Shown here: positions 1 to 6,280 of the stretch, piece by piece
How positions within the stretch are numbered: position 1 is the stretch's first letter
Layout of the letters: every line of letters begins with the position of its first letter
Assembly: GCA_012522615.1 (NCBI GenBank)
Contig: JAAYKB010000079.1
Coordinates: 1 to 16,692 of the forward strand
Source: Clostridiales bacterium
Lineage (GTDB): Bacteria; Bacillota; Clostridia; Oscillospirales; Acutalibacteraceae
Direction: 5' to 3'
DNA: 16,692 nt
Position numbers and translations under genes: made by a program
The notes under the pieces: model-generated
The model's database searches: none
Told to the model about the DNA's origin: nothing
What the model saw: the letters and a program-made list of their open reading frames with translations, nothing else

Positions 1-197
1 TCGAAGGCTTTGGCGGCGGGGTTACCCTGCCGGGGTTCAACGACCACAGGATTGTCATGAGTATGGCCGTGGCGGGGCTTGCGTGCGACTCGCCAATCAT
101 GATTGAGGACGCCGAGAGCGTCAATAAAAGCTGGCCGGAATTTTTTGATGTTTATAAAAGCTGCGGAGGTGCTGCAAATGTCATCCAGCATTGGTGA
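1..197 (+). CDS. aroA: 3-phosphoshikimate 1-carboxyvinyltransferase (EPSP synthase), C-terminal fragment
   Basis: This is the last 64 codons of a gene entering from the left edge, read in frame from base 3 to the TGA at 195-197. EPSP synthase condenses shikimate-3-phosphate with phosphoenolpyruvate, the step before chorismate synthase in the cytoplasmic shikimate pathway. The visible part carries the family's C-terminal landmarks: a loop ending N-D-H-R (residues 13-16 of the fragment) followed by I-V-M, as in the conserved DHR-(M/I)-A-M segment. Near the end, the stretch ESVNKSWPEFF matches the conserved K-S-(F/W)-P-x-F motif. The start and N-terminal domain lie outside the window. The stop codon lies 20 bp inside aroC, which suggests translational coupling. 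The identity also rests on the neighbouring aroC and pheA. Confidence 0.9.
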   Translation, partial: EGFGGGVTLPGFNDHRIVMSMAVAGLACDSPIMIEDAESVNKSWPEFFDVYKSCGGAANVIQHW

Positions 198-1263
198 TAG
201 GGTAAGGGTTTCGCTCTTCGGCGAAAGCCACGGGCGGTGCGTCGGGTGTGTGATTGACGGGCTGCCAGCCGGCGAGGCTATAGATATGGACGAGGTTTTG
301 GTCCAGATGGAGAGGCGGGCGCCCGGCAGGGACAAGACTGCGACCCCGCGCCGCGAAAGCGACGTCCCGCAGATCCTTTCGGGGGTGCTGGACGGCCGCA
401 CGACGGGCGCCCCGCTCGCTGTGACGATTGAGAACGAAGACACCCGCTCGGGGGATTACGCTCAGCTTGCCCGCAAGCCGCGTCCGGGTCATGCCGACTA
501 CACCGCCCATGTGAGGTATGAGGGATATAACGATATCCGGGGCGGGGGGCATTTCAGCGGCAGGCTGACCGCTCCGCTGGTTTTTGCGGGGGCGGTATGC
601 CGCCAGATTCTGCGGCGGCGCGGGGTTCATATCGGCGGGCATGTTCTCGAGATACACGGGGTCAAGGATCGCCAGTTTGACCCGGTCGGGATCGACCGTC
701 AGCTTTTGGACCGGCTTTCTTCGATGGCCTTTTCGGTGTTGGACGCCGCCGCCGGACAGGCCATGCGGGAAGAGATTGAAGCCGCGCGGATGGAGAGAGA
801 CAGTGTGGGCGGCATTGTGGAAGCGGCGGCGGTCGGGCTGCCCGCGGGATTGGGCTCGCCCATCTTCGCCGGGGTGGAAAACAAGCTTGCTGCCGTACTT
901 TTCGGGATTCCCGCCGTCAAAGGGGTGGAATTCGGGGCGGGCTTCGGCTTTGCCTCGCTGCGCGGAAGCCGGGCAAACGACCCGTTTGAATACGACGCGG
1001 ACGGCAGGGTGGTGACCTCCTCCAACAACAACGGCGGGATTTTGGGCGGAATCACAAACGGTATGCCGCTGATTGCCCGAGTTGCCGTCAAGCCGACGCC
1101 CTCTATTTCAATCCCGCAAAAGACGGTTGACCTTGCCGAGGGGCGGAACGCCGAGCTTGAGGTCCACGGCAGGCACGACCCGTGTATCGTGCCGCGCGCC
1201 CTGCCGGTTGTCGAGGCCGCGGTTGCCCTTTGCCTGCTCGACATAATGGAATCCCAAAAATAA
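178..1263 (+). CDS. aroC: chorismate synthase
   Basis: AroC removes phosphate from EPSP to give chorismate, using reduced FMN as a catalytic cofactor. The 361-residue protein has normal family length. Visible signatures are GESHGRCVGCVIDGLP (residues 15-30, with the conserved His18), RPGHADYT (residues 102-109, the second conserved His), RGGGHFSGR (residues 121-129), SSNNNGGILGGITNG (residues 281-295, FMN/substrate binding) and GRHDPCIVPRA near the C terminus. The ATG at 178 was chosen because GGAGGT lies 7 nt upstream and the protein then opens as chorismate synthases do (SSSIGDRVRVSLFGESHG). The frame is open upstream to 103, but that part overlaps aroA and has no family similarity. It overlaps aroA by 20 bp and is followed 31 bp later by pheA, so the three form one operon. 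Confidence 0.97.
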   Translation: MSSSIGDRVRVSLFGESHGRCVGCVIDGLPAGEAIDMDEVLVQMERRAPGRDKTATPRRESDVPQILSGVLDGRTTGAPLAVTIENEDTRSGDYAQLARKPRPGHADYTAHVRYEGYNDIRGGGHFSGRLTAPLVFAGAVCRQILRRRGVHIGGHVLEIHGVKDRQFDPVGIDRQLLDRLSSMAFSVLDAAAGQAMREEIEAARMERDSVGGIVEAAAVGLPAGLGSPIFAGVENKLAAVLFGIPAVKGVEFGAGFGFASLRGSRANDPFEYDADGRVVTSSNNNGGILGGITNGMPLIARVAVKPTPSISIPQKTVDLAEGRNAELEVHGRHDPCIVPRALPVVEAAVALCLLDIMESQK

Positions 1264-1294
1264 TACCGAATAAGACCGAACGGAGGTCATATCC

Positions 1295-2440
1295 ATGGAG
1301 TTATCCGAAATTCGCAGGGAGATAGACGATATCGACGACCGGCTTATACGCCTTTTGTGCCGGAGGATGGACTGCTCGGCCCGGGTGGCCGAGTATAAGG
1401 CGGCGCACGGTATTCCGGTGCTCAACCAGACCAGAGAGGACGAGATTATCGCCCGGGTCAGGGCGGCGGGCGACGACTGCCGAAAAGGGTACGGAAACGC
1501 CGCGGCTCTGGTGTTCGCCTCGATAATGGACGCGTCGCGCGCGCTGCAGCACGCAAAACTCGGGGCGGGCGGGCAGCTTCGGGAGATGATTGCCGGGGCA
1601 AATCGGCGGCTGATTGAACCTGAGAAGGCCCGGGTGGTCTGCCAGGGGGTCGCGGGAGCCTACTCGGACGAGGCGGCCTCGAGGTTGTTTGCGGGGGCAA
1701 ACCCCGGCTTTGTCGAGAGCTTTGCCGATGTTTTTGCGATCGTGGAGGCCGGGGAGGCCGACTACGGCGTTCTTCCGGTCGAAAACTCGTCCGCCGGTTC
1801 GGTAAACGAGGTGTACGACCTTGTGATGAAGCACCGCTTTACCATTGCGGCGGCGGTCGAGCTGCCGGTGAACCACTGTCTGCTGGCCCTGCCCGGGGCA
1901 AAGCCGGAGGAGATTGCCGTGGTGTATTCCCACCCGCAGGCGCTGGCGCAATGCGCCGACTTCATTGCCGAACGGCGGCTTGAGGCCCGCACCTATATCA
2001 ACACGGCGGCGGCCGCCCGCATGGTCGCCCAAAGCGGGGACAGAACCCTCTGCGCCATAGCCTCCCGTCGGGCGGCGGAGATTTACGGTTTGGATATATT
2101 AAATGATAATATACAATCCGTAGACAATAACAGCACCCGTTTTATTGCCATTTCGCGCACCCTTGTGATACCCGACGACGCAAACAAGATAAGCCTGATT
2201 TTCGCCCTGCCCCATGTGACCGGTTCGCTTTACCGGGTTTTGTCGCGCTTTGCCATGGCGGGACTCAACCTGACAAAGCTTGAAAGCCGGCCTGCCAGAA
2301 ACGGCGGTTTTGAATACCTGTTTTACCTTGATTTCGAGGGCGACCTCAACGACGCCCAGACCCTTGACCTTCTCTGCGCCCTTTCGGACGAGATGCCCGC
2401 CTTTTCGTTCCTCGGCAACTACCGTGAGCTGGACGGCTGA
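1295..2440 (+). CDS. pheA: bifunctional chorismate mutase / prephenate dehydratase (P-protein)
   Basis: This enzyme converts chorismate to prephenate and then to phenylpyruvate, committing flux to phenylalanine. It is 381 aa in three domains. The first is an AroQ-type chorismate mutase (about 1-90), with catalytic residues at E. coli P-protein spacing: Arg7, Arg24, Lys35, Arg47-Glu48, Ser81 and Gln85. The second is a prephenate dehydratase domain (about 112-290), with PVENSSAGSV (161-170), YSHPQAL (211-217) and the essential Thr-Arg-Phe at 281-283 in NNSTRFI. The third is a C-terminal ACT domain (about 297-375), with GSLYRVLSRFA and the Phe-binding motif ESRP (330-333). The ACT domain implies feedback inhibition by phenylalanine. 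The ATG has GGAGGT 7 nt upstream. It is the last gene of the aro run; no clear terminator follows it directly. Confidence 0.96.
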   Translation: MELSEIRREIDDIDDRLIRLLCRRMDCSARVAEYKAAHGIPVLNQTREDEIIARVRAAGDDCRKGYGNAAALVFASIMDASRALQHAKLGAGGQLREMIAGANRRLIEPEKARVVCQGVAGAYSDEAASRLFAGANPGFVESFADVFAIVEAGEADYGVLPVENSSAGSVNEVYDLVMKHRFTIAAAVELPVNHCLLALPGAKPEEIAVVYSHPQALAQCADFIAERRLEARTYINTAAAARMVAQSGDRTLCAIASRRAAEIYGLDILNDNIQSVDNNSTRFIAISRTLVIPDDANKISLIFALPHVTGSLYRVLSRFAMAGLNLTKLESRPARNGGFEYLFYLDFEGDLNDAQTLDLLCALSDEMPAFSFLGNYRELDG

Positions 2441-2591
2441 TCCGATTCCGTAAATACTATTTCGGTTTATCATTATTGGGGAATTAAAATGATACTATAT
2501 ACCTTATTAATAATATTGACGGTATCGGCCTGAGCTTGGGATATGAAAAACACCTCCTCTCCCGCTCCGTTTGGATATTAACACAGCCGGG

Positions 2592-2702
2592 GTAGTGAGG
2601 TGCAAGTGAGGGGTACAAAATTTTTTAAAAAATTTTTCAGGTTTTTTCGGCTTTAGGTAGTGAGATAGCAGTGAGGGGGGCTAGTGATCTGCTAGTGAGG
2701 GT
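2592..2702. repeat. three dispersed copies of an 11-bp-phased paired direct repeat
   Basis: Three copies, about 22 bp each, lie at 2592-2613, 2657-2678 and 2681-2702. Each reads TAGTGA, five variable bases, then N-AGTGAGGG. The half-site starts are 2593/2604, 2658/2669 and 2682/2693, an identical 11-bp offset in every copy. The variable five bases differ between copies (GGTGC, GATAG, TCTGC), so the half-sites look constrained rather than recently duplicated. One helical turn between direct half-sites is the layout used by OmpR/PhoB-family response regulators, but the position downstream of both flanking operons is odd for an operator. The function is unknown. Confidence 0.6.
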
Positions 2703-2760
2703 TCGGAAAACGAGCAATTTCGACGAATTAAATTTTTGGAAAAATTTTTAAAAAGTAAAA
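2616..2760. other. A/T-tract blocks, possibly curved DNA
   Basis: Two blocks of alternating A and T runs flank the second and third repeat copies. The one at 2616-2637 includes the perfect palindrome TTTTTTAAAAAA. The one at 2729-2760 contains AAATTTTTGG followed by AAAAATTTTTAAAAAG. Runs of this type tend to bend DNA. Read on the - strand, the right-hand block also provides the T-rich tract after the fab terminator hairpin. No coding potential is seen. Confidence 0.4.
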
Positions 2761-2763
2761 ACG

Positions 2764-2796
2764 ACAGACCGCCGAATGATAATCTCGGCGGTCTGT
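2764..2796 (-). terminator. rho-independent terminator of the acpP-fabZ operon
   Basis: A perfect 12-bp inverted repeat, ACAGACCGCCGA (2764-2775) and TCGGCGGTCTGT (2785-2796), with a 9-nt loop lies 18 bp past the fabZ stop. On the - strand it is followed within two bases by TTTTTACTTTTTAAAAATTTTT-type sequence (2762 downwards), a classic T tract. On the + strand a weaker T-rich stretch starts about 14 nt after the stem, so it may also stop transcripts from pheA. Confidence 0.9.
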
Positions 2797-2814
2797 GGTT
2801 TATGCCATTATTTT

Positions 2815-3246
2815 TTATTTTTCGCTTAATGCGAATGTTAGCTCTGCCCTGACCGCGATCTCTCCGTCCACCCTGGCGATAGCGGTGCCGACGCCGACCG
2901 GCCCGCGTACGCGGGTCATCTCGACCTCGAGTTCCAGCACATCTCCCGGTACCACCTTGCGCTTGAACCGGGCGTCCTTTATGCCGCCGAAATAGGCAAT
3001 CCGGCCGCGGTTTTCCTCCTGCGACAAAACCGCGATTGCCCCGACCTGCGCCAGAGCCTCGATGATAAGCACGCCCGGCATGACATGCTCCTGCGGAAAA
3101 TGGCCGCAAAAATGCATTTCGTTGGCCGATACGCATTTTATCCCCTTTGCCCATTTTCCGGGTTCAAGACCTGTTATCCTGTCGACCAGCAAAAACGGGT
3201 AGCGGTGGGGGATTATCTCCTGAATCTGGTTGCTGTTCAGCTCCAT
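2815..3246 (-). CDS. fabZ: 3-hydroxyacyl-ACP dehydratase FabZ
   Basis: FabZ dehydrates 3-hydroxyacyl-ACP to trans-2-enoyl-ACP in each elongation cycle. At 143 aa it has typical family length. It shows IIPHRYPFLLVDRI (residues 11-24) and GHFPQEHVMPGVLIIEALAQ (residues 48-67), which contain the catalytic His49 and Glu63. FabA would need the longer family with an isomerase pocket; this sequence is plainly FabZ. The ATG has GAAAGGGG 7 nt upstream. It is the last gene of the operon, 39 bp after fabF, and is followed by the terminator at 2764-2796. Because FabZ alone does not normally isomerise, the source of unsaturated fatty acids must be elsewhere, perhaps the flavoprotein at 6281-7342. Confidence 0.96.
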   Translation of the reverse strand: MELNSNQIQEIIPHRYPFLLVDRITGLEPGKWAKGIKCVSANEMHFCGHFPQEHVMPGVLIIEALAQVGAIAVLSQEENRGRIAYFGGIKDARFKRKVVPGDVLELEVEMTRVRGPVGVGTAIARVDGEIAVRAELTFALSEK

Positions 3247-3285
3247 TTTCGTACCCCTTTCAAAATTGACTGCAATCCGTGCGCT

Positions 3286-4521
3286 TCAGCAGGGTCTGCG
3301 GAATATGACCGACGCGTTGTGCCCGCCGAAGCCGAGCGAGTTGGACATGGCGTATTCCATCTCGCGCTGCCTGCCCCGGTTGGGTACTATATCGAGATCG
3401 CATTCGGGATCGGGCTCTTTGTAATTGATGGTGGGGGGCAGGTAGCCCTCGGCCACCGCCATGGCGGTTATGACCGCCTCGACCGCCCCGCTCGCCCCCA
3501 GCATGTGCCCGGTCATGGATTTGGTGGAGCTTATCGAGAGGGAGCGGGCATGCTGGCCGAAGGCCAGCTTGACGGCGGCGGTTTCAATCGAATCGTTGAG
3601 CGGGGTTGAGGTGCCGTGGGCATTGATATAGCCTATCTGCTCTGGCGAGATTTCCGCGTCTGCTATCGCCTGCTTCATGGCGGAGGCCGCGCCCGCCCCG
3701 TCGGGACAGGGGGCTGTTATGTGGTGTGCGTCGCAGCTTGCGCCGTAGCCTACCACCTCGCCCAGGATGGCCGCCCCCCGGGCCTTGGCGTGCTCGTAAT
3801 CCTCCAAAACAAGGATTCCCGCCCCCTCGCCCATGACAAAGCCGCTCCTCTCCCTGTCGAACGGGATGGAGGCGCGGGCGGGGTCGTTGTTTTCGCACAG
3901 GGCGCGCATTGCCGAAAAGCCGCCGATGCCGAGCGGGGTGATTGCCGCCTCTCCGCCGCCGGCAACCATGACGTCGGCATAGCCGTCGCGGATATAGCGA
4001 AAGGCGTCGCCTATGGCGTTGGTTCCCCCCGCGCAGGCGGTGACCACGCATGAGCACATCCCGCGCGCACCCAGCTCAATCGCGATATTGCCCGCCGCGA
4101 GGTTGGCGATATTCATGGGTATGAAAAAGGGGGAAATCCTGTCAAAACCCTTTTCAAGCGCCTTGGCGTGCTCCCTTTCGATGGTCGCAAGCCCGCCGAT
4201 GCCCGAGGAGACCAATACGCCGAAGCGGTCGCGGTCAAACCCGGAGTCTGCAAGACCCGACTGCTCGTATGCCTCCTTTGCCGCAATGACGGCAAGCTGG
4301 GAGAAGCGGTCCATGCGCTTGGCGGCCCGCTTGTCAAGCCGCTCCTCGATATCGGCGTCCTTGACCTCTGCGGCGATTTTCACCCTGAAATCGGTTGTGT
4401 CAAAGGCGGTTATGAAATCAATCCCGCAACGTCCCGACCTTACGCCCGCCCACATCTCGCGAACGGTGCCGCCTATCGGAGTGACTGCGCCCATTCCGGT
4501 GATTGCCACCCGTCTTTTCAT
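3286..4521 (-). CDS. fabF: beta-ketoacyl-ACP synthase II
   Basis: FabF condenses malonyl-ACP with acyl-ACP, the elongation step of type II fatty acid synthesis. With the start used here it is 411 aa, the usual length. Catalytic residues are Cys163 (in VVTACAGGTNAIGDA), His302 (in INAHGTSTPLND), Lys333 and His338 (in SISSTKSMTGHMLGASG). I chose the ATG at 4521 over the in-frame ATG at 4527. The GGAAAGGA at 4532-4539 lies 10 nt from the first but only 4 nt from the second, and starting with MKRRVAITGMGAVTPIG matches the family. It lies 36 bp after fabG with the same strand and codon style. No FabB or FabA is seen, so this appears to be the only elongating synthase in the operon. Confidence 0.96.
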   Translation of the reverse strand: MKRRVAITGMGAVTPIGGTVREMWAGVRSGRCGIDFITAFDTTDFRVKIAAEVKDADIEERLDKRAAKRMDRFSQLAVIAAKEAYEQSGLADSGFDRDRFGVLVSSGIGGLATIEREHAKALEKGFDRISPFFIPMNIANLAAGNIAIELGARGMCSCVVTACAGGTNAIGDAFRYIRDGYADVMVAGGGEAAITPLGIGGFSAMRALCENNDPARASIPFDRERSGFVMGEGAGILVLEDYEHAKARGAAILGEVVGYGASCDAHHITAPCPDGAGAASAMKQAIADAEISPEQIGYINAHGTSTPLNDSIETAAVKLAFGQHARSLSISSTKSMTGHMLGASGAVEAVITAMAVAEGYLPPTINYKEPDPECDLDIVPNRGRQREMEYAMSNSLGFGGHNASVIFRRPC

Positions 4522-4557
4522 CCTCATTCCGTCCTTTCCGGTCTTCTTTTGTTGAGA

Positions 4558-5298
4558 TTACATTACCATTCCGCCGTCGACGTGAACCACCTGTCCGGTG
4601 ATATAGCCCGCCTGGTCTCCGGCAAGAAAGCCCACCAGCGCGGCAACCTCCTCGGCCCTGCCTGTCCGCCCCATGGGGATGTTGTTTTTAACCATAGCTT
4701 TGACCTCGTCGCTGAGGGAGGCGGTCATGTCGGTGTCTATATAACCCGGCGCGACCGCGTTTACCGTGACTCCGCGGGAGGCAAGCTCGCGCGCCAAAGA
4801 TTTCGTCATGCCGATGACCCCGGCCTTGCTGGCGGCATAGTTCGACTGACCCGCATTGCCGGTCACTCCTACCACAGATGTGAGGTTGATTATCCTGCCG
4901 TAGCGCTGCTTCATCATGGCGCGGGCGGCCAGCTTCAGCATGTTCCAGACACCCTTGAGGTTGACCTCGATTACCCGGTCAAAATCCTCCTCGCTCATCC
5001 TGATAATCAGGTTGTCGCGGGTGATTCCGGCGTTGTTTACGACTATGTCGACCCTGCCGAACCGCTCGGCCGCCGCCGAAAACAGGGCTTCGCAGTCCTC
5101 GGCGCGCGACACGTCGCCCTGAACGAGAACCACCGAGGCGCCGAGCTGCTCGCAGGCGGTTTTTGTGTCTTGGGCGGCCTCATGGTTGCCCGCATAGTTG
5201 ATAACAAGGTTGATGCCCTCTTTTGCGAGCCTCAGACAGATTGCCCGCCCTATTCCCCGGCTTCCGCCGGTCACGATTGCAGTTTTTTTGTCCGACAA
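4558..5298 (-). CDS. fabG: 3-oxoacyl-ACP reductase FabG (TTG start)
   Basis: FabG is the NADPH-dependent short-chain dehydrogenase that reduces 3-oxoacyl-ACP. It has 246 aa. The Rossmann motif GGSRGIG is at residues 11-17, NNAG at 88-91, and the catalytic Ser141, Tyr154 and Lys158 follow in the order expected (NLTSVVG, then NYAASKAG). The C terminus GQVVHVDGGMVM is typical. The start is a TTG at 5298, 9 nt after AAAGGA (5308-5313). The ATG three codons further upstream is followed by ATT and then an in-frame TGA, so it cannot be used. fabD ends 21 bp upstream and fabF follows 36 bp downstream. Confidence 0.96.
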   Translation of the reverse strand: MSDKKTAIVTGGSRGIGRAICLRLAKEGINLVINYAGNHEAAQDTKTACEQLGASVVLVQGDVSRAEDCEALFSAAAERFGRVDIVVNNAGITRDNLIIRMSEEDFDRVIEVNLKGVWNMLKLAARAMMKQRYGRIINLTSVVGVTGNAGQSNYAASKAGVIGMTKSLARELASRGVTVNAVAPGYIDTDMTASLSDEVKAMVKNNIPMGRTGRAEEVAALVGFLAGDQAGYITGQVVHVDGGMVM

Positions 5299-5313
5299 TC
5301 AAATCATTCCTTT
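5299..5313 (-). promoter_or_regulatory. fabG ribosome-binding site with ATG-ATT-TGA minimal frame
   Basis: On the - strand, AAAGGA is followed at once by ATG ATT TGA and then the TTG start of fabG, all in the same frame. The ATG has no spacing from the SD and is closed two codons later, which settles TTG as the real start. The leader also contains ATTTGATTGTC, shared with the FabT-like box before accB, but the second half-site is CGGA rather than CAAA. Confidence 0.55.
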
Positions 5314-5319
5314 CAGTCC

Positions 5320-6252
5320 TCAAACTGTTTGGTTTATGGCCGCGACGGCGGCTTCAAGGCTTTCGGCGTCCTCCACCCCGAGCACCCTGACAGACGGGCA
5401 GGTCTTGCGGACAAACCCGCTGAGCACCCTGCCGGGGCCTATTTCTATAAAGGTATCTATACCCGCCCTTTCCATTGCGCGCAGGCTGTCCTCGAAATAA
5501 ACCGGCGACATGACCTGACGGGTCAGCAGCTCGGCGACCGTCTCGCCGGGCTTCAGGGGGGCGGCGGTTGCGTTGAATATTACTGGAATATGAGGATTTT
5601 TGAGCTCTGTGCCTTTTAGGGTTTCCGCCAGCTTTCGGGCCGCCGGTTCGAGCAGAGAGGTGTGGAAGGGGCCGCTTACATTCAGGGGCACGACCCGCCT
5701 TGCGCCGCCTTCAAGCGCAAGGGCCGCCGCCCTTTCGACCGCGGCCGCCTCCCCGCCGATGACCATCTGTCCGGGGCAGTTGTAGTTGGCTATCTGCACA
5801 ACGCCGAGGCTGCCCGCCTCGTCGCATACCTTCTGCAGGGCGGTGCGGTCAAGCCCGAGAACGGCCGCCATCCTGCCGTCCATGCCCTTGACAGTTTGCT
5901 CCATCGCCTGTCCGCGAATCCGGGTAAGGGTTATGGCGGTCTGTTGGTCGAAAACCCCCGCCGCATAGAGCGCCGAGTATTCGCCGAGACTGAGTCCGGC
6001 CGCCATATCGGGGCGGACGCCGCGTTCGGCAAGCGCGCAGGTGGCGGCAATCGCCGCCGCGACCATGCAGGGCTGGGTGTATTCGGTGCGGTTCAAAAGC
6101 TCGGCCGGACCCTGCCAGCAAACCCGCTTCAAATCAAAGTCGATTTCAGTATTGTCGAAGACAGGCCTTGCCGCCGGATAGCTGTCATAGAGGGATTTTC
6201 CCATCCCCACCGTCTGGCTGCCCTGTCCCGCGTATATAAATGCGAGCTTCAT
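5320..6252 (-). CDS. fabD: malonyl-CoA:ACP malonyltransferase
   Basis: FabD moves malonate from CoA to the ACP phosphopantetheine, linking acetyl-CoA carboxylase to chain elongation. It is 310 aa, normal for the family. Visible motifs are YAGQGSQTVGMGK (residues 7-19), the nucleophile Ser88 in GLSLGEYSAL (residues 86-95; Leu replaces the more common His after the Gly, as in Bacillus-type FabD), the conserved Arg113 in RIRGQAM, and the catalytic His196 in VSGPFHTSLL. IEIGPGRVLSGF near the C terminus completes the acyltransferase pattern. The ATG is preceded by GGAAAGGA with 12 nt spacing. It lies between the FabK-like flavoprotein (28 bp gap) and fabG (21 bp gap), all in one transcript. Confidence 0.96.
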   Translation of the reverse strand: MKLAFIYAGQGSQTVGMGKSLYDSYPAARPVFDNTEIDFDLKRVCWQGPAELLNRTEYTQPCMVAAAIAATCALAERGVRPDMAAGLSLGEYSALYAAGVFDQQTAITLTRIRGQAMEQTVKGMDGRMAAVLGLDRTALQKVCDEAGSLGVVQIANYNCPGQMVIGGEAAAVERAAALALEGGARRVVPLNVSGPFHTSLLEPAARKLAETLKGTELKNPHIPVIFNATAAPLKPGETVAELLTRQVMSPVYFEDSLRAMERAGIDTFIEIGPGRVLSGFVRKTCPSVRVLGVEDAESLEAAVAAINQTV

Positions 6253-6280
6253 ATCAAAAATCCGTCCTTTCCGGCTAGGT

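Larger units (their letters stand above)
2441..2814. other. gene-free convergent intergenic region between pheA and fabZ
   Basis: This 374-bp stretch separates two converging operons. It holds an AT-rich part just after pheA (2441-2560), three copies of a paired TAGTGA/AGTGAGGG direct repeat (2592-2702), two A/T-tract blocks (2616-2637 and 2729-2760) and the fab operon terminator (2764-2796). I see no convincing coding sequence. A 14-codon hydrophobic frame at 2489-2533 (MILYTLLIILTVSA, GGGGA 5 nt upstream) and a perfect Shine-Dalgarno-like AGAGGAGGTG on the - strand (2551-2560) without a good start codon are the only translation-like signals. No hairpin with a T-run directly follows pheA, so its transcripts may run into this region or end at the A/T-rich tail of the 2764-2796 hairpin. 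Confidence 0.7.

Noticed and set aside
181..657. 158-codon open frame on the - strand within aroC
   Set aside because: Antisense to the chorismate synthase signatures, with Pro/Arg/Ala-rich translation of the kind made by chance.
2617..2637. A/T palindrome as terminator of pheA
   Set aside because: The stem would be pure A-T and has no GC part, so it would not be a stable terminator.
5290..5304. Fourth FabT-like box at the fabG start
   Set aside because: Only ATTTGATTGTC matches; the other half-site reads CGGA rather than CAAA and it overlaps coding sequence. Kept only as a note.
4168..5619. 483-codon open frame on the + strand
   Set aside because: It lies opposite fabF, fabG and fabD, whose catalytic motifs are complete. 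Its translation is low-complexity with no known motif, a normal by-product of GC-rich codon use.
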